The translations under genes were made by a program, and so were the position numbers. A DNA stretch of 15,553 bases from an uncultured Clostridia bacterium (GTDB lineage: Bacteria; Bacillota; Clostridia; UBA1381). Below are positions 1 through 5,940 of this stretch, piece after piece; within the stretch, counting starts at the first letter, position 1, and every line of letters begins with the position of its first letter. The stretch covers positions 1 to 15,553 of the forward strand of contig CAKSPW010000052.1 in NCBI GenBank assembly GCA_934486495.1, written 5' to 3'. Below the pieces are notes generated by a model. That model had not been told where the DNA came from and ran no database searches. It saw nothing but the letters and a program-made list of their open reading frames with translations.

Positions 1-121
1 GTACAGCCTTTGCATTGTGTACGTTATTGTCAGGTAAAAATACTTGGATTGGCAGATATAAATTTTTTACTGTTTTGTATATCAGTTCTATATCCGCTTT
101 TCTGCTTTTAAAATTTTTCAC
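1..121 (-). CDS. Possible hypothetical protein, 3' part cut off by the window edge
   Basis: On the minus strand a GTG at 119-121 opens a reading frame that stays open for all 40 codons to the window edge. It starts 19 bases after the stop of the zinc-ribbon/YARHG gene and has an AAGGG stretch about 9 bases upstream, so it would be the next gene of that transcript. The visible N-terminus begins MKNFKSRKADIELIYKTVKN and continues with a short hydrophobic strand and FLPDNN. This vaguely resembles the N-terminal sensory region of some AraC-type regulators, but I cannot assign a family from 40 residues. An open run of this length is expected by chance about one time in seven, so the call rests mostly on the start site and spacing. 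Confidence 0.4.
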   Translation of the reverse strand, partial: MKNFKSRKADIELIYKTVKNLYLPIQVFLPDNNVHNAKAV

Positions 122-140
122 CGCATTTCACCCTTTTTAG

Positions 141-1244
141 CTATTCGGCTTTGTGGCGAAGAAAACGCACATTTGCCTTTTCCGTTGCTGTTAAATTCAA
201 GCTGTCGTTTGAATAGTTGTAATTCTTATTTACCTTATACCAGGATTTCGAATTGAAATAATCCTGAAGTTCCTGCTTTTTAAATGTTCTGCCGTGACGT
301 GCATAAATCTCGTTTCTTGCAAGGATAAGCTCACTTTTTGTAAGGTGTGCAACATCGCTGTCGGTAAGAACCTTGCTGCTTGAGTTGGGCAGAACATATC
401 CGCTTGCGTCATACACAACAACGTTTGATGCGTTGTAAATCGGCACACCGTCATACGAGTTTGCCGACGGTGCGGCATCGATGGAGTAGTATGCGTTTGC
501 ACCTCCGCCGAACTGACCGTTGTTATAAGCATAATATACGTTTTTCCCGATTGTGAGGCGGATAAGCGGTGTGCCGTTTGCGTCGGCAGCTTCTCCGCTT
601 GCCTTTACAAGCTGAGATGACATATTTTCGCCTTGATTTACGGGTGCTGTTGTAATGGAGCCTGCCGTAAATCCCGGTGACGAAACAGCCGGCTTTGCGG
701 TTTTCTTTGCCGCCGGTTTTGCAGTTTGCTTACTGCTTGGTTTTTGAGTTTGCTTTGCCGCTTTTTCGGCAGCCTTTACTGCTTTTTCTGCCTTTGTCGG
801 TGCAGCTGTTTTAGCTGCGGCCGGTACAGCTGTTTGTACGGGCTGCCATGAGTCTACGTTGGTGTTTCCCGATACCTGCGCATCCGGCATGGGAGATTCC
901 GTAACAATCGGTGTTTCGGTCGGCACTTCCGTCGGAGCCTCTGTCGGAGCTTTTGTAGGTGCCGAAGACACAACAAGAGTATTATCTGTCACTGTTCTGT
1001 CAAGAAAATTATTTCTAATCCAATAAACAGCAGTTGTAGCAGCTGCTATGACGATTACCGCCGCAAGAGATATGACGGCTATTTTATTCCTTTTCTGACG
1101 TTTTTTCTTTTTTTGTCTGCGCTGTTTTATTTCCTCGAGTTTTGAAGATTTATCCTCCTCGTTTTCAGCGCTCAGTAATTCGCCGCAATTGATGCAGTGA
1201 ATTGCATCATCGGCATTTTCGGTTTTGCAGTTTGGACATATCAT
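141..1244 (-). CDS. Membrane-anchored zinc-ribbon protein with C-terminal YARHG domain
   Basis: The N-terminus is a zinc ribbon: C3, C6, C17 and C20 in two CxxC pairs. A Lys/Arg-rich stretch (about 39-54) follows, then one transmembrane helix (about 55-76), so the basic ribbon side should be cytoplasmic and the rest extracytoplasmic. A low-complexity linker comes next, first PTE/APT repeats and then a Lys/Ala/Pro-rich part, probably spanning the cell wall. The C-terminal region carries a YARHG domain, recognised by LARNEIYARHGRTF and the following SWY. YARHG domains are extracellular and of unknown ligand; the family often occurs behind zinc ribbons in Firmicutes. I chose the ATG at 1242-1244 because an AAAGGA box lies about 11 bases upstream; the ATG at 1256 lies directly on that box, with no spacing, and is unlikely. 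The gene has its own promoter. The molecular role is unknown. Confidence 0.8.
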   Translation of the reverse strand: MICPNCKTENADDAIHCINCGELLSAENEEDKSSKLEEIKQRRQKKKKRQKRNKIAVISLAAVIVIAAATTAVYWIRNNFLDRTVTDNTLVVSSAPTKAPTEAPTEVPTETPIVTESPMPDAQVSGNTNVDSWQPVQTAVPAAAKTAAPTKAEKAVKAAEKAAKQTQKPSSKQTAKPAAKKTAKPAVSSPGFTAGSITTAPVNQGENMSSQLVKASGEAADANGTPLIRLTIGKNVYYAYNNGQFGGGANAYYSIDAAPSANSYDGVPIYNASNVVVYDASGYVLPNSSSKVLTDSDVAHLTKSELILARNEIYARHGRTFKKQELQDYFNSKSWYKVNKNYNYSNDSLNLTATEKANVRFLRHKAE

Positions 1245-1320
1245 AATTATATTCATCCTTTCGTCCCTGAGTAATGCAGACGGGGAAATATTTATCCCCT
1301 GATTTTACATTATCGTATAT

Positions 1321-1349
1321 ATTATAATCCCAATCCGCCGTTAAGTCAA
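1321..1349 (-). promoter_or_regulatory. Sigma-A promoter for the YARHG gene
   Basis: Read on the minus strand, TTGACT (1344-1349) and a perfect TATAAT (1321-1326) are separated by exactly 17 bases. The transcript would start near 1314 and carry a 70-base leader containing a small GGGGA/TCCCC stem-loop (1282-1299) with no T-tract. Confidence 0.8.
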
Positions 1350-1382
1350 CATCAGCAATATTAAGTTATATTATCATTTGTC

Positions 1383-1943
1383 TTACTTCTTTTTTTCAAA
1401 CATTATAATTTTTGTGTATTTGGATAAATCCCATTTCTTATAACCGCTGTAATATCCGAATGTGCACGCAATTATCGGTACGGCAACAGACGCAATCTGT
1501 CCCCAAAGATTAGCAGTCGGACCGCTTATGTTCATGATCAAAGAGAACGGTGAAGTAACATAGATGTATAAAATCATAACGATAAGCGTTGGTGCTTTAA
1601 ACGTATCGGTCATGGGCATATATTTCCAAACGAGAATATACAGTATCCATATTATTCCGACAAGTGCCACCGTTCCGATCGACAGAAGTAATCCCTTTGC
1701 CGGATGAGGCTTCAGCGGTGTGTACGGACGGTTGTCGGAGGTTGCCTGGGCATATGCCGCCGAAATCATCCATGTAACATATATAAATGCGCATACTATC
1801 GAAAGTATTATCTTAATTGTTTTATGCTCCGATACACCGAGAAAAACAATTGTCAAAAATCCCGTTGCAAAACAAATTGAAAGGTGACTTGCAAGTATCG
1901 AAAGTATTTGCCTTGCTACCGAATATTTTTTCTCTTTTGCCAT
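1383..1943 (-). CDS. Integral membrane protein of unknown function, five predicted helices
   Basis: The protein has 186 residues with hydrophobic segments near 16-36, 42-64, 84-107, 118-138 and 148-166, a basic N-terminus and a C-terminal KKK. I do not recognise a family; there are no catalytic motifs, only a polar loop rich in Pro and Lys around 70-83. The frame stays open upstream to 2105, but that part lies inside the flavoprotein gene. The ATG at 1941-1943 is chosen because CAGGAGATG sits at the right distance upstream. It is the last gene of the dut-flavoprotein operon, 28 bases after its neighbour. No terminator is visible between its stop and the next promoter, which begins 34 bases downstream. 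Function cannot be inferred from context. Confidence 0.72.
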   Translation of the reverse strand: MAKEKKYSVARQILSILASHLSICFATGFLTIVFLGVSEHKTIKIILSIVCAFIYVTWMISAAYAQATSDNRPYTPLKPHPAKGLLLSIGTVALVGIIWILYILVWKYMPMTDTFKAPTLIVMILYIYVTSPFSLIMNISGPTANLWGQIASVAVPIIACTFGYYSGYKKWDLSKYTKIIMFEKKK

Positions 1944-1971
1944 AAAAAATACATCTCCTGATTTTATAAAT

Positions 1972-3162
1972 TTACGAACAGCTTGCGTTTTGTGCGGCAA
2001 TGTATCCGCTCGACCATGCCCATTGCAGATTGTATCCGCCGCAGTTGCCGTCAATGTCGAGTATTTCGCCCGTAATGTAAAGCCCCTTGCATTTTTTTGA
2101 TTCAAGCGTTTCGCATATTACTTCATCGGCTTTTATCCCGCCTGATGTAACCTGGGCGTTATTCCATGACTCCGTACCCGTCACTATGCACGGAAAATGC
2201 TTAAGCGTTCGGCAAATATCCGAAATGGTCTTGTTTGTAAGTGATGCACAGCTTTTTCCGCCTTGAATATCGCATTGCTTAAGAATAGCCGTTGAAACAG
2301 CCTTATGCAGAATACCCGTAAAAAGCTTGTCGCACGTAGGGAAAATTGCCGAATTGGTTTTTAAAAGCGTAAAGAGTTTTTTTTCGTCAAATCCGTCAAA
2401 AAAATCTATTTCGCAGTTGTTTTCGGCACCCGGATTATAGTATGACGATACGTAGAATGCCGGAGGACCGGAAAGTCCGCCGTCCGTGAACAAAAGCTCA
2501 CCTGTTTGTGATATTCCCGATAATGTCAGCTTTGCACGGCATTTTACACCCTTAAGGCCACGCAAATTTTTGTTGTTTGTTTTCAGCTGAACGATTGAAG
2601 GTTTAAGTGAGGTACACGTATGACCGAGCTTTTTTAATATATCGTATCCGCTGCCGCCCCCCATTGACGGTGATGCCTTTCCGCCGGCGGAGAAAATTAC
2701 CTTGTCCGCATATTCCTCCCTTGCGTCATATGATATTATTTTAAATCCGTTGTCTGTTTTCTTTATCTCCATAACATCGAAGCCGCAGACGGTTTTAATG
2801 CACAGCCGTTCAAGTTCCGCACGCAAAACATCAAGCACGGAGGACGCTCTGTCGCTGTACGGATAAACCTTTCCTCCGTCCTCAACCTTTGTCAAAAGGC
2901 CTATTTCGCTAAAAAAATCAATCGTTTCATTGACCCAAAATACCGCCTTTGCGTTATCTGCAAAATACGACGCGCCGCCGTGATAATCGGAAATATCAGC
3001 GTTTATGTTTGTAAGATTGCACCGCCCGTTGCCGGTTGCCAAAAGCTTTTTGCCTATGCGGTCGTTTTTTTCAAGAATTGTTACGTCGCATCCGAGCCTT
3101 GCAGCCGTAATTGCCGCCATAATTCCCGATGCACCGCCGCCTATTACCGCTATGCTGTTCAT
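1972..3162 (-). CDS. BaiN/HI0933-family NAD(P)/FAD-dependent oxidoreductase
   Basis: This flavoprotein of 396 residues belongs to the HI0933/BaiN (RdsA) family. The FAD-binding Rossmann motif GGGASGIMAA is at residues 8-17, the acidic residue ending beta-2 is E31, and the family signature IGKKLLATGNGRCNLTN is at about 36-52. The C-terminal flavin-contacting motif GGYNLQWAWSSG is at 375-386. Length is normal for the family. Members are flavin reductases of uncertain physiological substrate; the BaiN name comes from a proposed step of bile-acid 7-dehydroxylation, but most members are outside bai operons and this one is too, so a bile-acid role should not be assumed. Its ATG overlaps the dUTPase stop by four bases (ATGA), implying translational coupling, and it is followed 28 bases later by the membrane protein gene. 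Confidence 0.9.
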   Translation of the reverse strand: MNSIAVIGGGASGIMAAITAARLGCDVTILEKNDRIGKKLLATGNGRCNLTNINADISDYHGGASYFADNAKAVFWVNETIDFFSEIGLLTKVEDGGKVYPYSDRASSVLDVLRAELERLCIKTVCGFDVMEIKKTDNGFKIISYDAREEYADKVIFSAGGKASPSMGGGSGYDILKKLGHTCTSLKPSIVQLKTNNKNLRGLKGVKCRAKLTLSGISQTGELLFTDGGLSGPPAFYVSSYYNPGAENNCEIDFFDGFDEKKLFTLLKTNSAIFPTCDKLFTGILHKAVSTAILKQCDIQGGKSCASLTNKTISDICRTLKHFPCIVTGTESWNNAQVTSGGIKADEVICETLESKKCKGLYITGEILDIDGNCGGYNLQWAWSSGYIAAQNASCS

Positions 3163-3656
3163 GATTTTCCGCCCGTGCTTCCGAAACCGCCGTTTCTCAC
3201 AGCTGTCGCATCGTCATCCTCGGTTATTCCGAATTCGGTAAACACACCCTGCAAGAATGCATCTCCTGCTTTTACGGTTACGGTTTTTCCTTCATTTGAG
3301 CAATTCGTTATTTTTGCCATTATATGACCCTCGTTATCGCTTCCGAAGTAATCGCTGTCTATAACTCCGACTGTATTGTTCAGCTGAAGTCTGTACTTAA
3401 ATCCGAGACCGCTGCGAGGGTAGAGCATGAGCACCCAGCCGTTATCAATTTCGGCACGTATGCCTGTCGGAATTTTTATCGTTTCGCCGGGCGACAGCGT
3501 AAAATCAAACGGTGCAAAAAAATCATATCCTGCCGAGCCCGATGTTGCACGTACGGGGAGAATTATGTTTTCGTATGCACCCTCGTTTTGCGAGTCCTTT
3601 ACAAATTGTTCCTTGCTTACTTTATAAAATTTCGCTATTCTTTTCAAATTTTTCAC
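3159..3656 (-). CDS. dut: dUTP diphosphatase (dUTPase)
   Basis: Hydrolyses dUTP to dUMP and pyrophosphate, keeping uracil out of DNA and supplying dUMP for thymidylate synthesis; the enzyme is a cytoplasmic trimer. All five trimeric dUTPase motifs are present: I, SAGYDFFA (41-48); II, PRSG (80-83); III, GVIDSDYFG (97-105) with the catalytic aspartate D100; IV, GDAFLQ (131-136); V, RNGGFGSTG (154-162), which closes over the nucleotide. The N-terminal KRIAKFYKVSKEQF extension is typical of Firmicutes members. The first possible start is a GTG at 3656, but GGAG lies only two bases before it; a TTG at 3647 is better spaced and gives an N-terminus beginning MKRIAKF, close to relatives. First gene of a three-gene operon, overlapping the flavoprotein gene by four bases. 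Confidence 0.94.
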   Translation of the reverse strand: MKNLKRIAKFYKVSKEQFVKDSQNEGAYENIILPVRATSGSAGYDFFAPFDFTLSPGETIKIPTGIRAEIDNGWVLMLYPRSGLGFKYRLQLNNTVGVIDSDYFGSDNEGHIMAKITNCSNEGKTVTVKAGDAFLQGVFTEFGITEDDDATAVRNGGFGSTGGKS

Positions 3657-3686
3657 TTCTCCGTTTCATTTACTGTACATACTATA

Positions 3687-3715
3687 ATTCTACTATATTA
3701 AATGCATTTTGTCAA
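3687..3715 (-). promoter_or_regulatory. Sigma-A promoter of the dut operon
   Basis: On the minus strand a perfect TTGACA (3710-3715) and TAGAAT (3687-3692) are 17 bases apart, with A/T-rich sequence upstream that could act as an UP element. It is divergent from the oxaloacetate decarboxylase operon. It is the only strong promoter for the dut-flavoprotein-membrane protein operon. Confidence 0.85.
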
Positions 3716-3794
3716 CAAGATATATAAATATTTAAAATAAATTAAAAATTCCGCTAAGAAAACGCTAATATTTATGAAAATCCCTTGTTTTATT

Positions 3795-3823
3795 TTGTCA
3801 GATTTGATAACATTTATTATGTT
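3795..3823 (+). promoter_or_regulatory. Candidate promoter of the oxaloacetate decarboxylase operon
   Basis: TTGTCA (3795-3800) and TATGTT (3818-3823) are 17 bases apart, 5/6 and 4/6 matches to sigma-A consensus. A second pair, TTGATA (3804-3809) and TATTTT (3827-3832), is also 17 bases apart but would start transcription at about the Shine-Dalgarno of the leader peptide. Neither is strong; the -10 elements are weak, as expected for an activated or regulated promoter. The region 3716-3794 is very A/T-rich and holds no gene. Confidence 0.4.
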
Positions 3824-3849
3824 CAGTATTTTTTTGAGGAGGCATTTTT

Positions 3850-3879
3850 ATGCCCGGAAATACTATACAAAAGATATGA
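3850..3879 (+). CDS. Possible 9-residue leader peptide upstream of oadG
   Basis: A near-perfect Shine-Dalgarno sequence, GAGGAGG (3836-3842), sits seven bases before an ATG that opens a nine-codon frame, MPGNTIQKI, closed by TGA. It is the strongest ribosome binding site between the promoter candidates and oadG. No homology is claimed. The peptide is not enriched in one amino acid, so classic amino-acid attenuation is not obvious; it may instead mark a translated leader whose translation influences folding of the hairpins just downstream. Confidence 0.3.
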   Translation: MPGNTIQKI

Positions 3880-3916
3880 AAAAAAGCTGAAATTTTTTAG
3901 CTATTTTAAGTGTCTG

Positions 3917-3995
3917 TGCCGTGTAAATACGGCAGAATATATATGTGCTTTTCCGTGTTTTGAGAAGCATTTACGGCAAGGAATATTCCGTGCCG
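3917..3995 (+). promoter_or_regulatory. Structured leader with three hairpins upstream of oadG (candidate cis-regulatory RNA)
   Basis: Three hairpins follow each other. First, TGCCGT (3917-3922) pairs with ACGGCA (3929-3934) around a 6-base loop. Second, 3945-3953 pairs with 3962-3970, a nine-pair stem with two G-U pairs. Third, CGGCA (3974-3978) pairs with TGCCG (3991-3995), enclosing GGA/TCC. The arms of hairpins one and three are nearly interchangeable (TGCCGT at 3917 can also pair with ACGGCA at 3973-3978), so alternative folds are possible. The third is followed seven bases later by five T. The oadG ribosome binding site AAAGGGGGA lies just downstream. I do not recognise a known riboswitch class. 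Confidence 0.4.
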
Positions 3996-4025
3996 CAGAT
4001 TTTTCGGAAAGGGGGACAATTTACA

Positions 4026-4328
4026 ATGGGAACAATTGCGTTGGAGGAAGCCGCAAAAATCAGTGACTTAACTGTTTTCGGCTTTGGTATGGGTCTTACG
4101 TTTATCGGACTTATATGCATAATACTTATTTGTACCATTATGGGTAAGCTTTGCAGTTCTTTGATCAAGGAACAGCCCGAAAAGGCAGCTGCTCCGTCGG
4201 CTGCGCCGTCTAAAAAAGCGGCAATCACAAACAAAGGCGAGCTTGCGGCGGTCATTGCTGCTGCTGTTGCGGAGGAAAACGGCACTGATGTGTCGGGTAT
4301 TAAAATTTTATCGATTAAGCAGCTTTAA
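4026..4328 (+). CDS. oadG: Oxaloacetate decarboxylase gamma chain (OadG family)
   Basis: Small membrane subunit of the Na+-translocating decarboxylase, holding the peripheral carboxyltransferase/biotin part onto the membrane beta subunit. The 100-residue protein shows the family plan: a short N-terminus, one transmembrane helix (about 17-40), an Ala/Pro-rich linker (54-64), and a C-terminal segment (about 70-100) with an alanine-rich helix. The ATG at 4026 is chosen over upstream in-frame starts because AAAGGGGGA precedes it by about ten bases and the N-terminus then begins just before the membrane helix. First gene of a four-gene operon; its TAA overlaps a downstream ATG that is probably not used by the next gene. 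Sequence conservation in this family is low, so the call leans on architecture and context. Confidence 0.85.
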   Translation: MGTIALEEAAKISDLTVFGFGMGLTFIGLICIILICTIMGKLCSSLIKEQPEKAAAPSAAPSKKAAITNKGELAAVIAAAVAEENGTDVSGIKILSIKQL

Positions 4329-4363
4329 TGCGGCGATGTGTCAAGTATGAAAGGATGAGTTTA

Positions 4364-4708
4364 ATGAAAAAATATAATGTTGTTGTAAACGGAACACCGT
4401 ATGAGGTAGAAATTGAATTGTGCAGCGAAAACGAGGCAAAATCAGCTGCTCCGAAGGCTGCTGCTCCTGCTGCCGCTCCGGCTGCAAGCGGTGCCGGCGA
4501 GAAGATAACTGCTCCGATGCCCGGCAATATCCTTGATATTAAGGTAAATGTAGGTGATACCGTTCAATCGGGTCAGGTTCTCTTTATCCTTGAGGCTATG
4601 AAGATGGAAAATGAAATAATGGCAGGCGCTGACGGTAAGATTACATCAATCGGCGTAACAAAGGGTCAGTCTGTTGAATCGGGAACGGTTCTTTGTACAA
4701 TTGCGTAA
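4364..4708 (+). CDS. Biotin carboxyl carrier subunit of the oxaloacetate decarboxylase
   Basis: A 114-residue biotinyl protein. After a short beta-rich head (1-20) comes an Ala/Pro linker (about 27-45), which acts as a swinging tether, and then a biotinyl/lipoyl domain (47-114) with the biotinylation motif EAMKMEN. K80 is the expected biotin attachment site. It shuttles CO2 from the carboxyltransferase OadA to the membrane subunit OadB. In Klebsiella this domain is the C-terminus of OadA; here it is a separate gene, as in several Clostridia and in methylmalonyl-CoA decarboxylases. I chose the ATG at 4364 because AGGA lies nine bases upstream; an in-frame ATG at 4355 and others further up fit worse. 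A biotin protein ligase must be encoded elsewhere. Confidence 0.92.
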   Translation: MKKYNVVVNGTPYEVEIELCSENEAKSAAPKAAAPAAAPAASGAGEKITAPMPGNILDIKVNVGDTVQSGQVLFILEAMKMENEIMAGADGKITSIGVTKGQSVESGTVLCTIA

Positions 4709-4736
4709 TTACCTGTCTGTAAAGGAGCGTAAATAA

Positions 4737-5918
4737 ATGGAAACTATAATAAAATTTACCCAGAGCATGGGTTTTACGGCGCTTTTTAATGACCCGAAGA
4801 TTATTATAATGCTCGTAATTTCTTTTGTTCTTCTGTATCTTGCAATAGTGAAGCAGTTTGAGCCGCTTTTGCTTCTTCCGATAGCATTCGGTATGCTGCT
4901 TACAAATCTTCCCGGTGCCGAGATGTATCACTCCGCGCTTTTCGAGGGCGGCCATGTTCATTGGGAAATGTTCGGCGGTCAGGGAGATATCACCCCGGGA
5001 TTGATTGACTATTTGTATTTGGGTGTTAAGCTCGGTATTTATCCGTGTCTTATATTCCTCGGTGTCGGCGCAATGACGGATTTTGGTCCGCTTATTGCAA
5101 ACCCGAAGAGTCTTCTCCTCGGTGCTGCCGCACAGCTTGGTATATTCATTACTTTTTTCGGAACAAGAAAGCTTTTCGGATTTAATCCGTTCGAGGCAGC
5201 ATCAACGGGTATTATCGGCGGTGCCGACGGCCCGACAGCTATTTATGTAACAAGTAAGCTCGCGCCCGATTTGCTCGGCCCCATTGCCGTTGCCGCATAT
5301 TCTTACATGGCGCTTGTTCCTGTTATTCAGCCGCCTATCATGAAGGCTCTTACAACAAAAAAGGAAAGAAATATAGTTATGAAGCAGCTCAGACCTGTTT
5401 CAAAAACAGAAAAGATAATTTTCCCGATTGTTATTACAACATTCGTGGCACTTCTTCTTCCGTCGGCTGCTCCGCTTGTTGGTTGTCTTATGCTCGGTAA
5501 CCTTATGCGTGAGTGCGGTGTTGTTGAGAGAATTTCAAAAACAGCTCAAAACGAGCTTATGAACATAGTTACAATATTCCTCGGAATATCCGTAGGCGCT
5601 ACCGCAACGGCAGAAATATTCCTTACACCGAAAACACTCGAAATTATATTAATGGGTGTTGTTGCGTTCGGATTCGGTACTGCAGGCGGCGTACTTCTTG
5701 CTAAGTTCATGAACTTGTTCCTTAAGGAAAAAATCAATCCGCTTATCGGTTCGGCGGGAGTTTCGGCCGTTCCTATGGCGGCAAGAGTTTCTCAGGTTGT
5801 AGGTCAAAAGGAAAACCCGAAAAACTTCCTTCTTATGCACGCTATGGGTCCGAATGTTGCCGGCGTTATAGGTTCTGCAATCGCAGCCGGTTCATTCCTT
5901 ACATTATTCCTTAAGTAA
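4737..5918 (+). CDS. oadB: Na+-translocating oxaloacetate decarboxylase beta subunit
   Basis: Integral membrane subunit of 393 residues that decarboxylates carboxybiotin and exports Na+. Numbering is offset by 39 from the Klebsiella protein, and the residues known to matter there are all present: D164 in GGADGPTAIYVT (Klebsiella D203), Y190 (Y229), N334 (N373) and S343 (S382). Multiple hydrophobic helices cover the full length, and YSYMALVPVIQPP is the conserved re-entrant region motif. The start has AAAGGAG about ten bases upstream. It lies 28 bases after the biotin carrier and 22 before oadA. Sequence alone cannot exclude glutaconyl-CoA or methylmalonyl-CoA decarboxylase, because the beta subunits are shared types; the adjacent OadA-type carboxyltransferase decides for oxaloacetate. 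Confidence 0.95.
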   Translation: METIIKFTQSMGFTALFNDPKIIIMLVISFVLLYLAIVKQFEPLLLLPIAFGMLLTNLPGAEMYHSALFEGGHVHWEMFGGQGDITPGLIDYLYLGVKLGIYPCLIFLGVGAMTDFGPLIANPKSLLLGAAAQLGIFITFFGTRKLFGFNPFEAASTGIIGGADGPTAIYVTSKLAPDLLGPIAVAAYSYMALVPVIQPPIMKALTTKKERNIVMKQLRPVSKTEKIIFPIVITTFVALLLPSAAPLVGCLMLGNLMRECGVVERISKTAQNELMNIVTIFLGISVGATATAEIFLTPKTLEIILMGVVAFGFGTAGGVLLAKFMNLFLKEKINPLIGSAGVSAVPMAARVSQVVGQKENPKNFLLMHAMGPNVAGVIGSAIAAGSFLTLFLK

Positions 5919-5940
5919 AGCGGAAAGGTTGTGAAAAAGC

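Noticed and set aside
1282..1299. GGGGA/TCCCC stem-loop in the YARHG leader
   Set aside because: Only five pairs with an A/T loop and no T-tract; it lies in the transcribed leader and is not a convincing terminator or operator.
1944..2105. Upstream extension of the membrane protein frame
   Set aside because: The 54 extra residues lie inside the flavoprotein gene, are hydrophilic and unlike the rest; the ATG at 1943 has a good ribosome binding site.
2980..3327. Plus-strand frames opposite the flavoprotein and dut
   Set aside because: Both are shadows of well-supported minus-strand genes, without ribosome binding sites.
3974..4005. Third leader hairpin as a simple Rho-independent terminator
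   Set aside because: The T-run is separated from the stem by seven bases and has only five T; it is better treated as part of a regulatory fold.
3785..4066. A 93-codon frame on the plus strand across the oad leader
   Set aside because: It is rich in Phe, Tyr and Cys with no domain, lacks a ribosome binding site, overlaps oadG in another frame and runs through the hairpins; it looks like chance openness.
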